Assembly: GCF_003573695.1 (NCBI RefSeq)
Contig: NC_039362.1
Location: forward strand, 181,369,977 to 181,433,976
Length of the DNA: 64,000 bases
Direction: 5' to 3'
From: Papaver somniferum
Lineage: Eukaryota; Streptophyta; Magnoliopsida; Ranunculales; Papaveraceae
Shown here: positions 21,385-32,900 of the stretch, piece after piece
Numbering within the stretch: the stretch's first letter is position 1
Layout of the letters: the number at the start of each line of letters is the position of its first letter
Position numbers and translations under genes: made by a program
Notes under the pieces: model-generated
Told to the model about the DNA's origin: nothing
The model's input: the letters and a program-made list of their open reading frames with translations, nothing else
The model's database searches: none

Positions 21385-21930
21385 TTCTAGTTACTATTGG
21401 TATTTCCTACACTACTAAACTGCTACTAGTATTCTCTAGTTACACCAATTTAGGTCAAAATTTTAGCACCAAAATACTTTTCCAATGATATGAACATAAC
21501 ACTCACTCATTCATATCAGACCTTGCTACAGCTAGTCCAACAGGGGCTAGTTCAAAATGTGACAATAGGTGTCACAATCTTAACGGTGAAGAGGGGAATG
21601 CTTTTAACATTGGGATTAGTAGTGGGGTGAAGATGGGAATGATCAAAGGTCTGGATTAATTGTCCTATATTTGGACTATGTTAGTTGTCCTAGTTATAGA
21701 CTTTTCCATTCATATCGTATCATATTAAAGTCAGTCTGTCAAGTCTCTGCTGCAGTAGCACAGACTTGTCAATGTCTTTGTCTTTCCCTTTCTCCGTACT
21801 CTTCCAAACACACACAAAAAGAAGAAAAAAAAAACAAGAGGAAAACAACACAAAAAATGTCATCAGAAAATAGATTTGATTTTCCATACAAAAATACATC
21901 TAGAAACAATTGGGATCCCTCAATACTTTG
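21385..21930. repeat. Duplicated tail segment, copy A (right part)
   Basis: Shares CACTACTAAACTGCTACTAG, TCTCTAGTTACACCAATTTA, GGTCAAAATTTTA, CAGCACAGACTTGTCAATGT, ATAGATTTGATT and AAACAATTGGGATCCCTC with copies B and D. It is interrupted by the 189-bp insertion at 21518-21706. Confidence 0.75.
21518..21706. mobile_element. 189-bp insertion (MITE-like) with 10-bp target duplication
   Basis: CATTCATATC occurs at 21508-21517 and 21707-21716, flanking 189 bases absent from the paralogous site at about 29596-29620 (CTCATTCATATCATATC), which is a natural empty site. The interior is non-coding and holds a small palindrome (TGTGAC...GTGTCACA). Terminal inverted repeats are weak at best, so the superfamily is open; the 10-bp duplication suggests Mutator-like. 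Confidence 0.65.
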
Positions 21931-22158
21931 ACAACGATCTTCCGCACCAAAGCCTATTTTTCTTTCACCCCTAAAATTATAATAATCACTTCAAAAGAAT
22001 CGCCCTTCATTTTTGTTTTTGTTCAAAAACGATGGAGAGCAGCGAGCAAAATTGGAAGTTGCCAATCTAGGCCCAGCATTTTTGTTTTTGTTTTTAAAGT
22101 TGAGCTTGACAAGTACTCCCAAACCCATCAGTGCTGAACAAAATGATAAAACAAAACA

Positions 22159-22228
22159 GAGATGAAGGGTATCGATGCCTCTGCCTCTCGCATGCAACGC
22201 GGGCGCTCTACCTTTGAGCTACATCCCT
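22159..22228 (-). pseudogene. tRNA-Ala(UGC)-like pseudogene, copy 2
   Basis: On the minus strand the order acceptor GGGATG, D arm TAGCTCAAAGGTAGAGC, anticodon region GTTGCATGCGAGA, T arm GGCATCGATACC and acceptor CATCTC follows tRNA-Ala with anticodon TGC. Faults: the D loop is short by about two bases, the anticodon stem has mismatches, and the B box is altered (canonical GGTTCGA). A T-rich stretch follows. Most complete of the three copies, but not a credible functional tRNA. Confidence 0.65.
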
Positions 22229-22307
22229 GGTTGAGACGGTCACCATGTTTTCCTGTATATCTACTATATAAGTCTCTGTGTTTTAACACTCCGTATTTTG
22301 GAGGTAA

Positions 22308-22330
22308 CATATGCCATGGTGTGGCATATG
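22308..22330. repeat. Conserved hairpin, copy 2
   Basis: CATATGCCA and TGGCATATG form a perfect 9-bp stem with loop TGGTG, the same as at 12090-12112. Confidence 0.75.
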
Positions 22331-22483
22331 AGAAACTTGTATTGTGCCCGATATCAAGTTTTTCACTACGATGAAGGAGATTCTAAACCGCTTAAGTTAT
22401 AGCAAAGAGCATATATTTTTGCGTACAGTACTTGTTGTCGACGGGTACATAGTGTCGACCAAAATGGGCTTGTAGGATGAAAC

Positions 22484-22963
22484 TGTTGGATATTTTCAAG
22501 GTTTGCCGCTACGCAGAGTTATACGGTGATCGACCTAGAAGTTTCCATTCAAATTTGAACAGACGCGTCTCTTCCCATAAGCCACCATTAATGGCTTTTG
22601 GAAGCGTCTGTTGGAGATGAAACAACACTACCAACAGGCATGAATATCACTATAAGTAGCGAAGATGTTCTCCCATTCCAATACATCAAAAACAATCTGT
22701 TTTCTTCTTTTCTAAAAAGCATCATCAGAACCTTATACAGTGTGTTTCTTGGTCGGATCAAGGAAGTACAATCCTTGAATTCGATTACGGTGTTAGGGCT
22801 TCATTGAATCCTGAAGGCATAATTCGAGAGACCGTTTGTACTCGTCAAATCTATTGGGAAAGGTCGAATTATTGTCTAAAAGAATCGAAACAGCCTTGAA
22901 GTCATGGGTACACCATTTTCTGTTTTTGTTTTCATCCTCTTGTTTAACCAAAAATTTCCAACA
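22484..22963 (+). repeat. Copia 5' LTR
   Basis: Starts TGTTGGATATTTTCAAGG and ends TTTCCAACA. Contains CACTATAAGTAGCG as the probable TATA region. It lacks a segment of roughly 75-85 bases present in the 3' LTR after CGCAGAG. The sequence just inside (GTTTTAGACAATAATTTT) is not the usual TGGTATCAGAGC primer site. Confidence 0.85.
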
Positions 22964-22987
22964 GTTTTAGACAATAATTTTCTGACA

Positions 22988-23700
22988 ATGGAGGGTGAAT
23001 CTTCAAATTCGAATGTAACTGCTCTATCTCTGCAAGTGATGAACCAAACCCTAACTCGATTGGAACGTTTTGATGGTGATAATTTTACTCGTTGGAAAGA
23101 GACTGTGAAATTTTTCCTGATCACCATCAAGTTGTGGTACATACTTGAAGACGGTTTGGATGAAATTCCTGCACCATCAGACAAAGACACTGATGATTTG
23201 AAGGCCAGAAGAAAGAAGCGTCAGGAAGATGATTTTATGTGTCGTGGTCATATCTTGAACGCCCTGGGAACTAGTGTTTACAATGCCCATCGAAGTATTT
23301 CGTCTGCAAAGGAATTATGGACTACGCTTGAAAACAAATACAAGATTTCTGAAGCAAGCAACAAGAAATTCCTGATTTGCAACTTCATGGATTTTAAAAT
23401 GGTTGACAGTAAGTCAATTATTTCCCAGGTCAGTGAACTTTTACTCATTGTTAATCATCTTAAGGATGCTGGAATGAACTTGTTTCTGCTTTTATTGTCG
23501 GAGTCATTATTTCTCGTCTTCCTCCTTCTTGGAATGGTTATAAGAAGAAACTTAAGCATGCTGAGACTGACTATGGTTTAGAAGATTTACAGCGTCATCT
23601 TCGTATAGAAGAGGACTCTCGTAAACGAGAAATTAAGGATAGTCAGCAAACTGAGGATCATTCCAAGGTTAACAGTGTAGATTTTTCTAAGACAACAAAT
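22988..23700 (+). pseudogene. Copia gag, frameshifted
   Basis: From MEGESSNSN at 22988 the frame carries a copia gag signature (FDGDNFTRWKETVKFFL, then ILNALGTSVYNAHRSI, LWTTLENKYK, NKKFLICNFMDFKMVDSKSI). Near 23483 a few bases are missing, and the sequence resumes in another frame as VSAFIVGVIISRLPPSWNGY then KKKLKHAETDYGLEDLQ, leading to the zinc knuckle. The loss removes the linker that gag proteins have before the VSA-LPPSW motif. The product would have formed the capsid of the element. Confidence 0.8.
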
Positions 23701-23703
23701 GCT

Positions 23704-26700
23704 TTGAAACCTAATAATGATACTCAGTTTAAGAAGCAACATCCCAACAAGAAGAGTAAGAATAAGGGGCCTTGCTTCTTCTGTGATAAACCCGACCATA
23801 TTGTTCGTGATTGTCGTCTCAAAAAGAAACAACAAGGACAGAAAAAGGAGGCAAATATGGTCGATGACAAACTTGTTATTGTAGTGCAAGCCGCCAACGT
23901 CGTTTCTAACAATGAGAGTGGATGGTGGTACGACAATGGTTCAACTGTCCATATCTGTAAAGACATGCATCTTTACAAGACATATGAATTGGTTACTGGC
24001 GAAGGAAACGAAGTTGTCTCTGCAAACAACTTACACAGCAAAGTGATTGGAAAAGGCACTATTGATCTCTCCTTTACTTCGGGAAAGACTGTTACTCTTA
24101 CTAATGTATTACATGTCCCTGACATTGTGAAAAACCTTGTTTCTGGAGAGCTCGTTATGAAGGCCGGATTCAAGACGACTTATGAGTCTAATAAGTTTGT
24201 ATTGTCCAAAAATGGTGTATTTGTTGGACAAGGATATGCTTGTAATGGGATGATTAAGCTTAATTTAATAAATAATGGTTCTGCTTATACTATTGACTTC
24301 GTTGATCTATGGCATGGTAGATTAGGACATATGAATTATGGTTCCCTTAGAAACATGAGAAAATTAGGATTAATTTCTGATTGCAATTTTGATAATATCT
24401 CTAAGTGTGAAATATGTGTGCAAGCAAAAATACATAAAATTCCTTTAAGTCTGTAGTTAGAAATTCTTCCTTGCTTGAATTAGTACATAGTGATGTTGGT
24501 GATTTAAAAAATCACGTGACTCGTGGTGGAAACAAATACTATGTTACTTTTATTGATGATTGAACTGGATATGCTTATATTTACTTGATGAAATCTAAGG
24601 ATGAAGTCTTTGATATGTTCAAAATATACAAAGCAGAAGTAGAGACACAATTAGGACAGAAAATTAAAATTTTACGTTCTTATCGTGGTGGTGAGTATTT
24701 TCCTAATGAATTTAAATTGTTTTTTCAAGAGCATGGTTTAATTCATCAATTTACTGCACCTTATACACCTCAACAAAATGGTATTTCGGAAAGGAAAAAT
24801 AGAATGTTGGTTGAGATGGTTAATGTTATGCTTATTAGTTATAATTTGCCTAATTCCTTGTGGGGTGAAGCTATGTTATCTTCATGCTATATTTTGAATA
24901 GAATTCCTTTGAAAAAGAAGAATGTTTCTCCCTATGAATTGTGGTTTAATAGGAAACCAAATTTGAGAAGACTTAAAGTTTGGGGTTGCTTAGCATATGT
25001 TAGGAAGCCTGATCCTAAAAGACCTAAGTTAGGAAATAGGGCGTATAAATGTGCTTTTGTAGGTTATTCACTTAACAGTATTACTTACAGATTTTTAATC
25101 CTTGACACTTTTGAGATTTTAGAATCTGTAGATGTGGAATTTTTTGAGAACTTGAATAGGAATAGTTCCCAAATGCAACCCATAGAAAACCCATTGTTAC
25201 TTAGTCTAGAATATATAGAGACTAATAATAATGATGAACAATCTGCTCCTAACATAGAAGATATTTCTGAAAGTATAGAAGATATCGAACCTAGAAGAAG
25301 TAAGAGAGCAAGGAAAGAGAAAAGCTTTGGTCCAGAATGGGTAGAATATCTTGTAGAAGGTAGTAAGAATGAAATTCTTAGTATGAACAGATATGTAATG
25401 CATGTTGATGATGACCCTAAAACTTATGCTGAGGAAATGAGTTCCAGAGATGCTATTTTCTGGAAAGCGTCTATCAATGATGAAAAGCATTCACTTTTCT
25501 CTAATGGTACTTGGATATATTGTGATTTACCTCCTAGCGTAAAGCCTATAGTATGTAAATGGGTATTCAAGAGAAAAATTAATGCAGACGGTTTCATTGA
25601 TAAGTTCAAAGCCAGACTAGTTGCTAAGGGTTATAAACAACGACATGGAATTGACTATTTTGATACATATGCTCATGTTGCTCGCATCGCATCTATTCGT
25701 TGTTTAATTGCACTTGCATCTACACAGAAGTTAATTATACATCAAATGGATGTCAAAACCGCCTTTCTAAATGGTGATTTAGAAGAAGAGATATATATGG
25801 AACAACCCTAAGGTTTCATATTGCCAGGCCAAGAAAAGAAGGTTTGCAAGTTGGTAAAATCTCTTTATGGCTTGAAGAAAGCTCCCATGCAATGGCATGA
25901 GAATTTTGACAAAGTAGATTTGTCACATGGTTTTGTTGTAAATAATGCTGATAAATGTATCTATAGTAAGCATGATAGTTCTGGATGTGTGATTCTCTGT
26001 TTGTACGTTGATGATATGCTTATTTTTGGATCTGACATATCTCGAGTGGAAGAAACAAAGAAGTTTCTTAACTCTAACTTTGATATGAAGGACTTAGGGG
26101 AGGCTGATGTGATCTTGGGAATCAAAATCCTAAGAAAGGTAGATGATTTGGTTTTAACCCAATCTCATTACATTGAGAAATTTCTCAAGAAGTATGGTCA
26201 TTTTGATGACAAACCATCCCCTACTCCTTTAGAACCTACTATAAAGTTAATGAAGAACACTGGGCGTACTCATGCACCACTTGAGTATTCTAGTATTATT
26301 GGAAGTCTTATGTATGCTATGCATTGCACAAGACCAGAAATAGCTCATGCCGTGGGATAGCTATGTCGTTTCTCAAGTAACCCAGGAGTTGAACACTGGA
26401 AAGCAGTTTCAAGAGTTTTGGCTTACTTGAAAGGAACCATTGAGTATGGTTTGCATTATAACGGCTATCCCGCTGTATTAGAAGGATACAGTGATGCTAC
26501 CTGGAACAATGTAGAATCCAAATCCAAGTCGAATGGTGGATGGATATTTACATTAGGAGGTGATGATGTGTCTTGGAGTTCCAAGAAGCAGACCTGTATT
26601 TCTGACTCAACAATGTTGTCAGAATTGATAGCGTTAACCGATGCATGTAAGGAGGCGGAATGGCTTAGAAACTTACTTGTTGAAATCTCATTTTGGAAGA

Positions 26701-26960
26701 AGCCATGTCCAGCGGTCTTGATTAATTGTGATAATCAAGCAACGATTTATAATGTCTCTAACAAGACTTATAATGGAAAGTCAAGACATGCAAGTCTTAG
26801 ACATCAAATGGTAAGACAAATACTCAAAAGAGGAGTAGTTGCAGTAAACTATATTGAAACAAGTAAGAACTTGGCAGACCCATTTACAAAAAGTCTACCA
26901 AAGGCAGTGGTTTCAATAAAGTGTAATGAAATGGGACTAAGGTCTGTGAATGAAGTTTGA
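23704..26960 (+). pseudogene. Copia pol: zinc knuckle, protease, integrase, RT, RNase H
   Basis: In order: zinc knuckle CFFCDKPDHIVRDC (23780s), protease WWYDNGSTVHICKD (usual DSG changed to DNG), GAG-pre-integrase (LWHGRLGHMNYGSL, CEICVQAK), integrase core (TPQQNGISERKNRM, LWGEAMLSSCYILNR), RT ([46 protein letters not shown]), RNase H (SDATWNN, NLADPFTKSLPK). Breaks: a one-base loss just before the TAG at 24454-24456, TGA near 24561, TAA at 25809, TAG at 26358. The RT YVDD active site itself is intact. It could only move with proteins supplied by a relative. Confidence 0.88.
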
Positions 26961-27616
26961 TCGCCCATAGCAGAAACTCAACCTATGTTTTAGAAAGGAT
27001 AAACAAGGTTCAATGTGGTACCAATTAACAAGTTATGGAGGTGATTATGGAGCACTAATACAAAACTTCCCATTTCTAATTAGTGCTGGTTTTCTGCAAG
27101 AAAACAGGATGGATGAAAATCCTTAATAAGTCTAACTTTTATCACAAGGTGTCTCGTAGAAATACCTTCGAGACTTACCTATATGAGTATGGAAATCATG
27201 CCGTTTCCTAAGAGAATAAGACCATTCTCTAAAGAAGACTCATGAATCCAGGATTTAAGCACATGGCCATTAATGTGCGAGCTACAGAACACACTATTCT
27301 CAGAAATCAATATGTGTTGAAATTCCGATTTTATCATTAGGGGTACTTGGTTCAAGACTAGTTTCACCACTGAACCTCGATAAGGCTTTGAATTTCTTAC
27401 ACTAAGTGAAGGTTCAAATCCAAAAGATACCTATCATTTATGTATTGGTTTCAACGATGATGCTTATTTCCCAAACTAAGCGTGAAATATGTTGGCTTGA
27501 TCCCACTCGGGTACGTAGGCAGTCACTTTTGTGATGCAGCCACTCTGATTTAATTTTATTTTATTTTTTACTTTGTGTTTTTGTGTTTTTCTCATTTTTT
27601 GAAAATAGGGGGAGAA
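26961..27616 (+). other. Copia 3' untranslated interior and polypurine tract
   Basis: About 650 bases between the RNase H stop and the 3' LTR, without coding content, ending in the purine tract AAATAGGGGGAGAA. Confidence 0.7.
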
Positions 27617-28171
27617 TGTTGGATATTTTCAAGGTTTGCCACTATGCAGAGTCAAGTCGTGGGGGTCTAGGGGGCAATCCCCCCTAGCAGAATCCGAGAC
27701 AGCGTCTCGTGGATTTTTTTTTCTGGTTTTACTTTGTAAAACCTAGAAGTTTCCATTCAAAATTGAACAGACGCGTCTCTTCCCATAAGCCACCATTAAT
27801 GGCTTTTGGAAGCGTCTGTTGGTGATGAAACGACGCTACCAACAGGCATGAATATCACTATAAGTAGCGAACATGTTCTCCCATTCCAATACGTCAAAAA
27901 ACAATCTGTTTTCTTCTTCTCTAAAAAGCTTCATCAGAACCTTATACAGTGTGTTTCTTGGTCGGGTCAAGGAAGTACAATCCTTGAATTCGATTACGGT
28001 GTTAGGACTTCATTGAATCCTGAAGGCATAATTCGAGAGACCGTTTGTACTCGTCAAATTTATTGGGAAAGGTCGAATTATTGTCTAAAAGAATCGAAAG
28101 ACCTTGAAGTCAGGGGTACACCATTTTCTGTTTCTGTTTTCATCCTCTTATTTAACCCAAAATTTCCAATA
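27617..28171 (+). repeat. Copia 3' LTR
   Basis: Starts TGTTGGATATTTTCAAGG and ends TTTCCAATA (C-to-T in the terminal CA). Carries an extra segment (about 27652-27740) including the inverted repeat CTAGGGGG-CAATC-CCCCTAG that the 5' LTR lacks. Confidence 0.85.
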
Positions 28172-28176
28172 AAAAC

Positions 28177-28560
28177 TAGCTAATGGGGCAGCGAGCTAGG
28201 ATGGTGCATGTCAAATTTTATGGAGGGAACAAAATCCACCACAGAACTTTGCTCCTACGTTCCACCCCCTTCTTCTTTAATCGATCGACATAGAGCTAGC
28301 TAGCCTCAGTGGAAATAATAATATCATTATGATCGAATAGACGATCAAAATCAGATTGCATCATTATCAATGTCTACACCGTCTAATATACTGCAGTCAC
28401 AACCATCTTTCTTTAGTCGGCCTTCCACTACTTCGCTCTAGGTGCATGCTACATGCATGAGTCACAACTTACCGAGCAAAAAAAAAAGTCACAACTTACA
28501 AATACGCGACTTTAAATAAATAGATCATATGCGTAATCTTACTTGATCACTCAAATATCA
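28177..28560 (+). promoter_or_regulatory. Orphan copy of the glycine-rich-gene promoter
   Basis: Matches 12310-12760 in order (CTAGCTAATGGGGC, GGATGGTGCATGTCAAA, TTTAATCGATCGACATAGAG, GCATGAGTCACAACTTAC, CTTGATCACTCAAA) but leads into unrelated non-coding sequence instead of a gene. The coding part has been lost in this unit. Confidence 0.7.
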
Positions 28561-29069
28561 ATGTGAAGGTGAGAAAATGTGTTAATTTGTAGGGCATTAG
28601 TCATGGTAAGCGTTTCCATAGCCATAAACAATCGATCTTAAAATCTTTGTATAAATACAGTAGCAAATTACTGGGTACTGGGCCTTGAATAAAATTGGAA
28701 ACTTCAAGTCTTGAACAGTTTCAATGGATTATGAACAAATTGCATTCAGAATGCCGTGGTAGTCAAGGATATCATGTATTCTTTAGTCTTGAACAACCAG
28801 TGCTCATGTATTCTTTAGTCTGGTGCTATAACTCAAAATTCCAATAGCAAAAAAACTGGTCATAAAATTGCTAGAAGTTTTAGATTTGTAGTTCAGTGTA
28901 TCGTCATTTTATTTTATTTTTTCTTTTGTAAAAACTTCACTGAAATGGAAGCAGGGACAGGGCAAAGAATAGCCAAAAAATGAAACCCGCTGGCAAAAGT
29001 GCTGACCACGTCTTTTTTTCTTTGATGAACAATATCATACTCCTACCTCATCATCATCATCAAAGTGTC
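28561..29069. other. Non-coding part of duplicated unit 2
   Basis: No gene. TACTGGGCCTTGAATAAAAT with GGAAACTTCAAGTCTTGAA reappears near 36610-36650, and the TTTGTAGTTCAGTGTA/AAACTTCACTG block near 28893-28943 reappears near 36175-36220, so this belongs to the duplicated unit. Confidence 0.5.
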
Positions 29070-29832
29070 AAACATGTCATACTCACTCCTTGTTAAAGAG
29101 ACACCCCAATCGGTGTAACTTTAAATGGAGTAAAGTCCTTTTCTTTATAATCACCTCTGTTTGATTCTTTTTCCTCTTTACATTAAAAAAAAAATATAAC
29201 CCCAAAAATCAAACAGTAAATAAAACGACAAACAGTAAAATTTTGAATATCACTAGATTTGCATGCAACAATGCTGCGCCATTTTTAAGCCGTCCATTCC
29301 CCATGCTGCCATGCACCATTTTATATGGTACTCTACACTACTAAACTGCTGCTACTATTATCTGGTTACACAATTTAAGGTCAATTTCTTTTACCACCCA
29401 AACACTCTTCCAATGATCAAAATCATTTCATCAAAATTGCACGCAGCATCCCTCGTGACGCTTTTCAAAGCTGCATGCACCATTATATATAGTACTCTAC
29501 GACTACTAAATCGCCAGTAGTTTTCTCTAGTTACACCAATTTAGGTCAAAATTTTACCACCCAAACACTTTTCCAATGATCTCAACAAAACACTCGCTCA
29601 TTCATATCATATCACATTAAAGTCAGAGCCTGTCAAGTCTCTCTGCTGCAGCAGCACAGACTTGTCAATGTCTTTGTCCTTCCCTTTCTCTTTACTCTTC
29701 CAACTCTTCCAAGCCCGCACAAAAGGAAAAAACAACAAGAAAACAACATAAAAAAATGTCATAAGAAAATAGATTTGATTTCCCACACAAAAATAAATCT
29801 AGAAACAATTGGGATCCCTCTTCTTCTAAGTT
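29070..29832. repeat. Duplicated tail segment, copy B (most complete)
   Basis: Carries every landmark of the tail: CATACTCACTCCTTG, CCCCAATCGGTGTAAC, ATCCCTCGTGACG, CTCTAGTTACACCAATTTAG, GCAGCACAGACTTGTCAATG and AAACAATTGGGATCCCTC. An internal part is repeated (CTACTAAACTGC/CTACTAAATCGC around 29338 and 29502). Serves as an empty site for insertions in copy A. Confidence 0.8.
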
Positions 29833-29907
29833 TTGCATTACAAGCACAACCTCTTCTCATCATTTTTCCATACTTGCATGCTGCGCAGCTATAGAAGCAT
29901 GAATACA

Positions 29908-32900
29908 TTTTTTTTTTTTTTTGAAAATAAGATAGATTACCAAGCAGAGTGTTAATTTCTTGATTCAGTCTCATTTGGAATCAACTCATTAATAGTTGTT
30001 TTGTTGGTGACTGAATCTGCAGAATTGACAGCATCTGTAACAGCTACAATAGAGTATTGATTATTACAAGCATTTTGTGCTTTGACTGAGTCATAAGCAA
30101 TTGAAGGAGATAAAAACATAGGTACATAATTTAACCAACAGGCAGCAACATTTTCCTTCCTCCATTTCTTTGCTAATAAGTCTGCAACTTTGTTGGCTCG
30201 CCTGTCAACATGTTTAAAACCCAAAAAAAAAACTAGTTTTGCTGCTTCAGTTTTAACTTCTTCTAAGATAGCTATGCTTTGCCATTGACCTGAAACAGTT
30301 TTCCCCTGCAGATAGTTGATAGTGACTTGATTGTCTCCCTCTATGACCAAATTTTGTAGATTATTCTGATTGGCCCATTTGGTAGTTTGCAGAAGAGCTA
30401 GAGCTTATGCTTCTTCAGATGTTGATGCCCTAAAGACTCCCATTGCTGCTCCTTTGCACGTGCCTAACCAGTTACGAAGCACACAACCAAAACCTGCATT
30501 AGTTATTTTGAAACCCAAGAGGCATCACAGTTTAATTTGCTACTAGTTTTTGCTTGGAAGTTCCATTGAGTATGTAAGACTGTCTTTATTCTAGTTTGTG
30601 CAGTAACAATATTAAGATTCAGGGGATGCCAATATGCAAAATGTCGTGAGATATCTACAGCTAGTTGTTTAGGTGTTCTTTCTTGTCTCTCGAAAACACT
30701 CAGACATCTTTCTTTCCATATGAACCAACATTTAGTTGCATCTAGAGCCATAGATATTGAGTTTATATCACCTTTCAACCATTCATTGTATTTATCTAAG
30801 AATGAGGTATTATTAGTGATAGATTTTACTCCCTGTGATGCCATTGGTGCTAGGTTCCAGACAACTTTAGCATAAGAACAATCAAAAAACAGATGATAAG
30901 TTGATTCAATGGCATGTTTACAGAAAATGCACTGAGTTTCCACATCAAGGATTGAGCCTAATTTCCCTTTTGTTGGTAGAGTGTCTTGCAAGCATTTCCA
31001 TGTAAAAAGCTTTATTCTATCCGAGGTATCCATTCTCCAAAGACCCTGCCAGAATCTTTTAGTCTCAGTAGAAACTGATCCCATAGGATTAAGCAATTTA
31101 GCATATATATATTTTACTGAGAATTCACCATTCCTGGTGAGCATCCATCTCAGTTTATCTCTTTTCAGTTTTCCAGTGTTGGAAGAGTAAGGTCTGATAT
31201 TCAAAATTTCAGAAACTAATGAACTGTCGAAAAAAGAATATAACAAGGATTCATTCCACTTCTTTGTGTCATGACTGATCAAATCAGACACAAGTGCTAT
31301 ATTGGAAAATATGGTAATTGAGTTAGCCAGAGATTGGTCCCTAGTGGGTAACCATTTGTCGTCCAAAAAGTTGATAGAGAAGCCATCTCCTACTTCCCAA
31401 AAGATGTATTTCTTTATATGTTGAATACCTTACAAGATACATTTTCATATCCAAGAAGTTGAAGACTTCTTCTTAGAATGTAAAGCTTCTGTTTTTTTAA
31501 AATACTTTCCTTTTAAAAATTTTGCCCATAAGTCATCAGGTTTGCTAACTAATCTCCATGCTATCCTACTGATCATGGCTTGGTTAACTTTGTTAGCTTC
31601 TTTGAAACCCAACCCCTCATGGTTAATAGGGTTACATAGAAAATCAAAGGCTTTGATATAAATGCCTTTAGAATTAGTGTGTTTCCCCCACCAAAAATCT
31701 CTTTGTATGTCATTTATTCTTTTTGTAATCTTTTTTGGTAAAACAAAACAACCTATGCTAAAAATAGGCAGGCTTGAAAGAGATGGACTGAGAGAGAACT
31801 TTTACTAACCAATTTTTGACTCTTTGTTCCATTTTTTCAATTATGTTATCAAAAGATTTTAGTTTTGACCTATCAACAAAGAGAAGGACTCATAGGTGGG
31901 TATCTCTTATGTTGATTTTATTTATTTTCATAAGCCTAGTGATTATCTCCTGATATTTACTATGAACTCTCTTATTGAAAAATAATCCTGACTTTGTAAA
32001 GTTTATAATTTTTCCTGAAGAGTCACTAAAGAGATTAATGGCATTTAAGAGGTTTTAAAACTACCTAAGTCAGCCTTAGTGAAAAGAAGAAGGTCATCAG
32101 CAAAAAATAAATGAGATATGGGTGGAGATTTAGGAGTTAGCTTGATGCCTGGAATCTGTTTAACTATTTCCAGATGACATAGTAACCTTGAGAACACTTC
32201 CATACAGAGGATAAATAAGGGGACAAAGGGTCCCCTCGTCTGATTCCTCTAGAGGGCTTGAACTCAGTACAAGGATTCCCATTAAGAAGGACCGAAATAG
32301 ACGAAGTTGAGATGCATTGAAAGATCAGATCACACCAATGTTCTGAAAAACCAAAAGATTGAAGAGTTTTTATCAAAAATTTCCAATTTACTCTATCGAA
32401 AGCTTTGGACATATCTATCTTAGCTCCTATGTTTCCTGTTTTTTTTTTTCTGCTTTTCTTCATAGAGTGGACGATCTCATGAGCTACTATGATATTGTAT
32501 GATATTTGTCTAGAGGATAGAAATGCTGATTGTAAGGGAGAAATTATCTTTTCCAAAACTTTTTTGAATATATTTTCCATGAGTTTAGCAATCGCCTTCT
32601 ATGGTGTGTTACAAAGGCCTATTGGTCTAAAATCGGCAGGGGATTTAGGATTTCTAATCTTAGGTATCAGGAATAAGAATGTTTTATTTAAGTCTTTATG
32701 AAGGTTTCCGTTTATAAAGAAGTCTTGTACTACTGCTATCATCTGATCTCCCACTATTTCCCAGTTGTGTTTGAAAAAGCTTACCGGAAAGCCATTTGGC
32801 CCCGGAGCTTTATTTGGTTTCAATTTTCTAAATATATTCCAGATTTCCTCTGGTGTGGGAATAACAGTTAACTCCTTGTTTTCTTCCAACGTAAGACAGG

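Larger units (their letters stand above)
22484..28171 (+). mobile_element. Full-length Ty1/copia retrotransposon, defective
   Basis: LTRs at 22484-22963 and 27617-28171 flank a gag-protease-integrase-RT-RNase H region in copia order. The target duplication is GAAAC (22479-22483) and AAAAC (28172-28176). The unoccupied sequence ATGATGAAACTAGCTAATGG is preserved in the paralogous unit at about 12311, confirming both ends. A purine tract (AAATAGGGGGAGAA, 27603-27616) precedes the 3' LTR. By eye there are roughly 15-20 substitutions between the LTRs outside one length difference, so the insertion is fairly young. Internal stops and frameshifts make it non-autonomous. Confidence 0.9.

Noticed and set aside
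22159..22228. Functional tRNA-Ala gene
   Set aside because: Shortened D loop, mismatched anticodon stem and altered B box; other copies are even more decayed.
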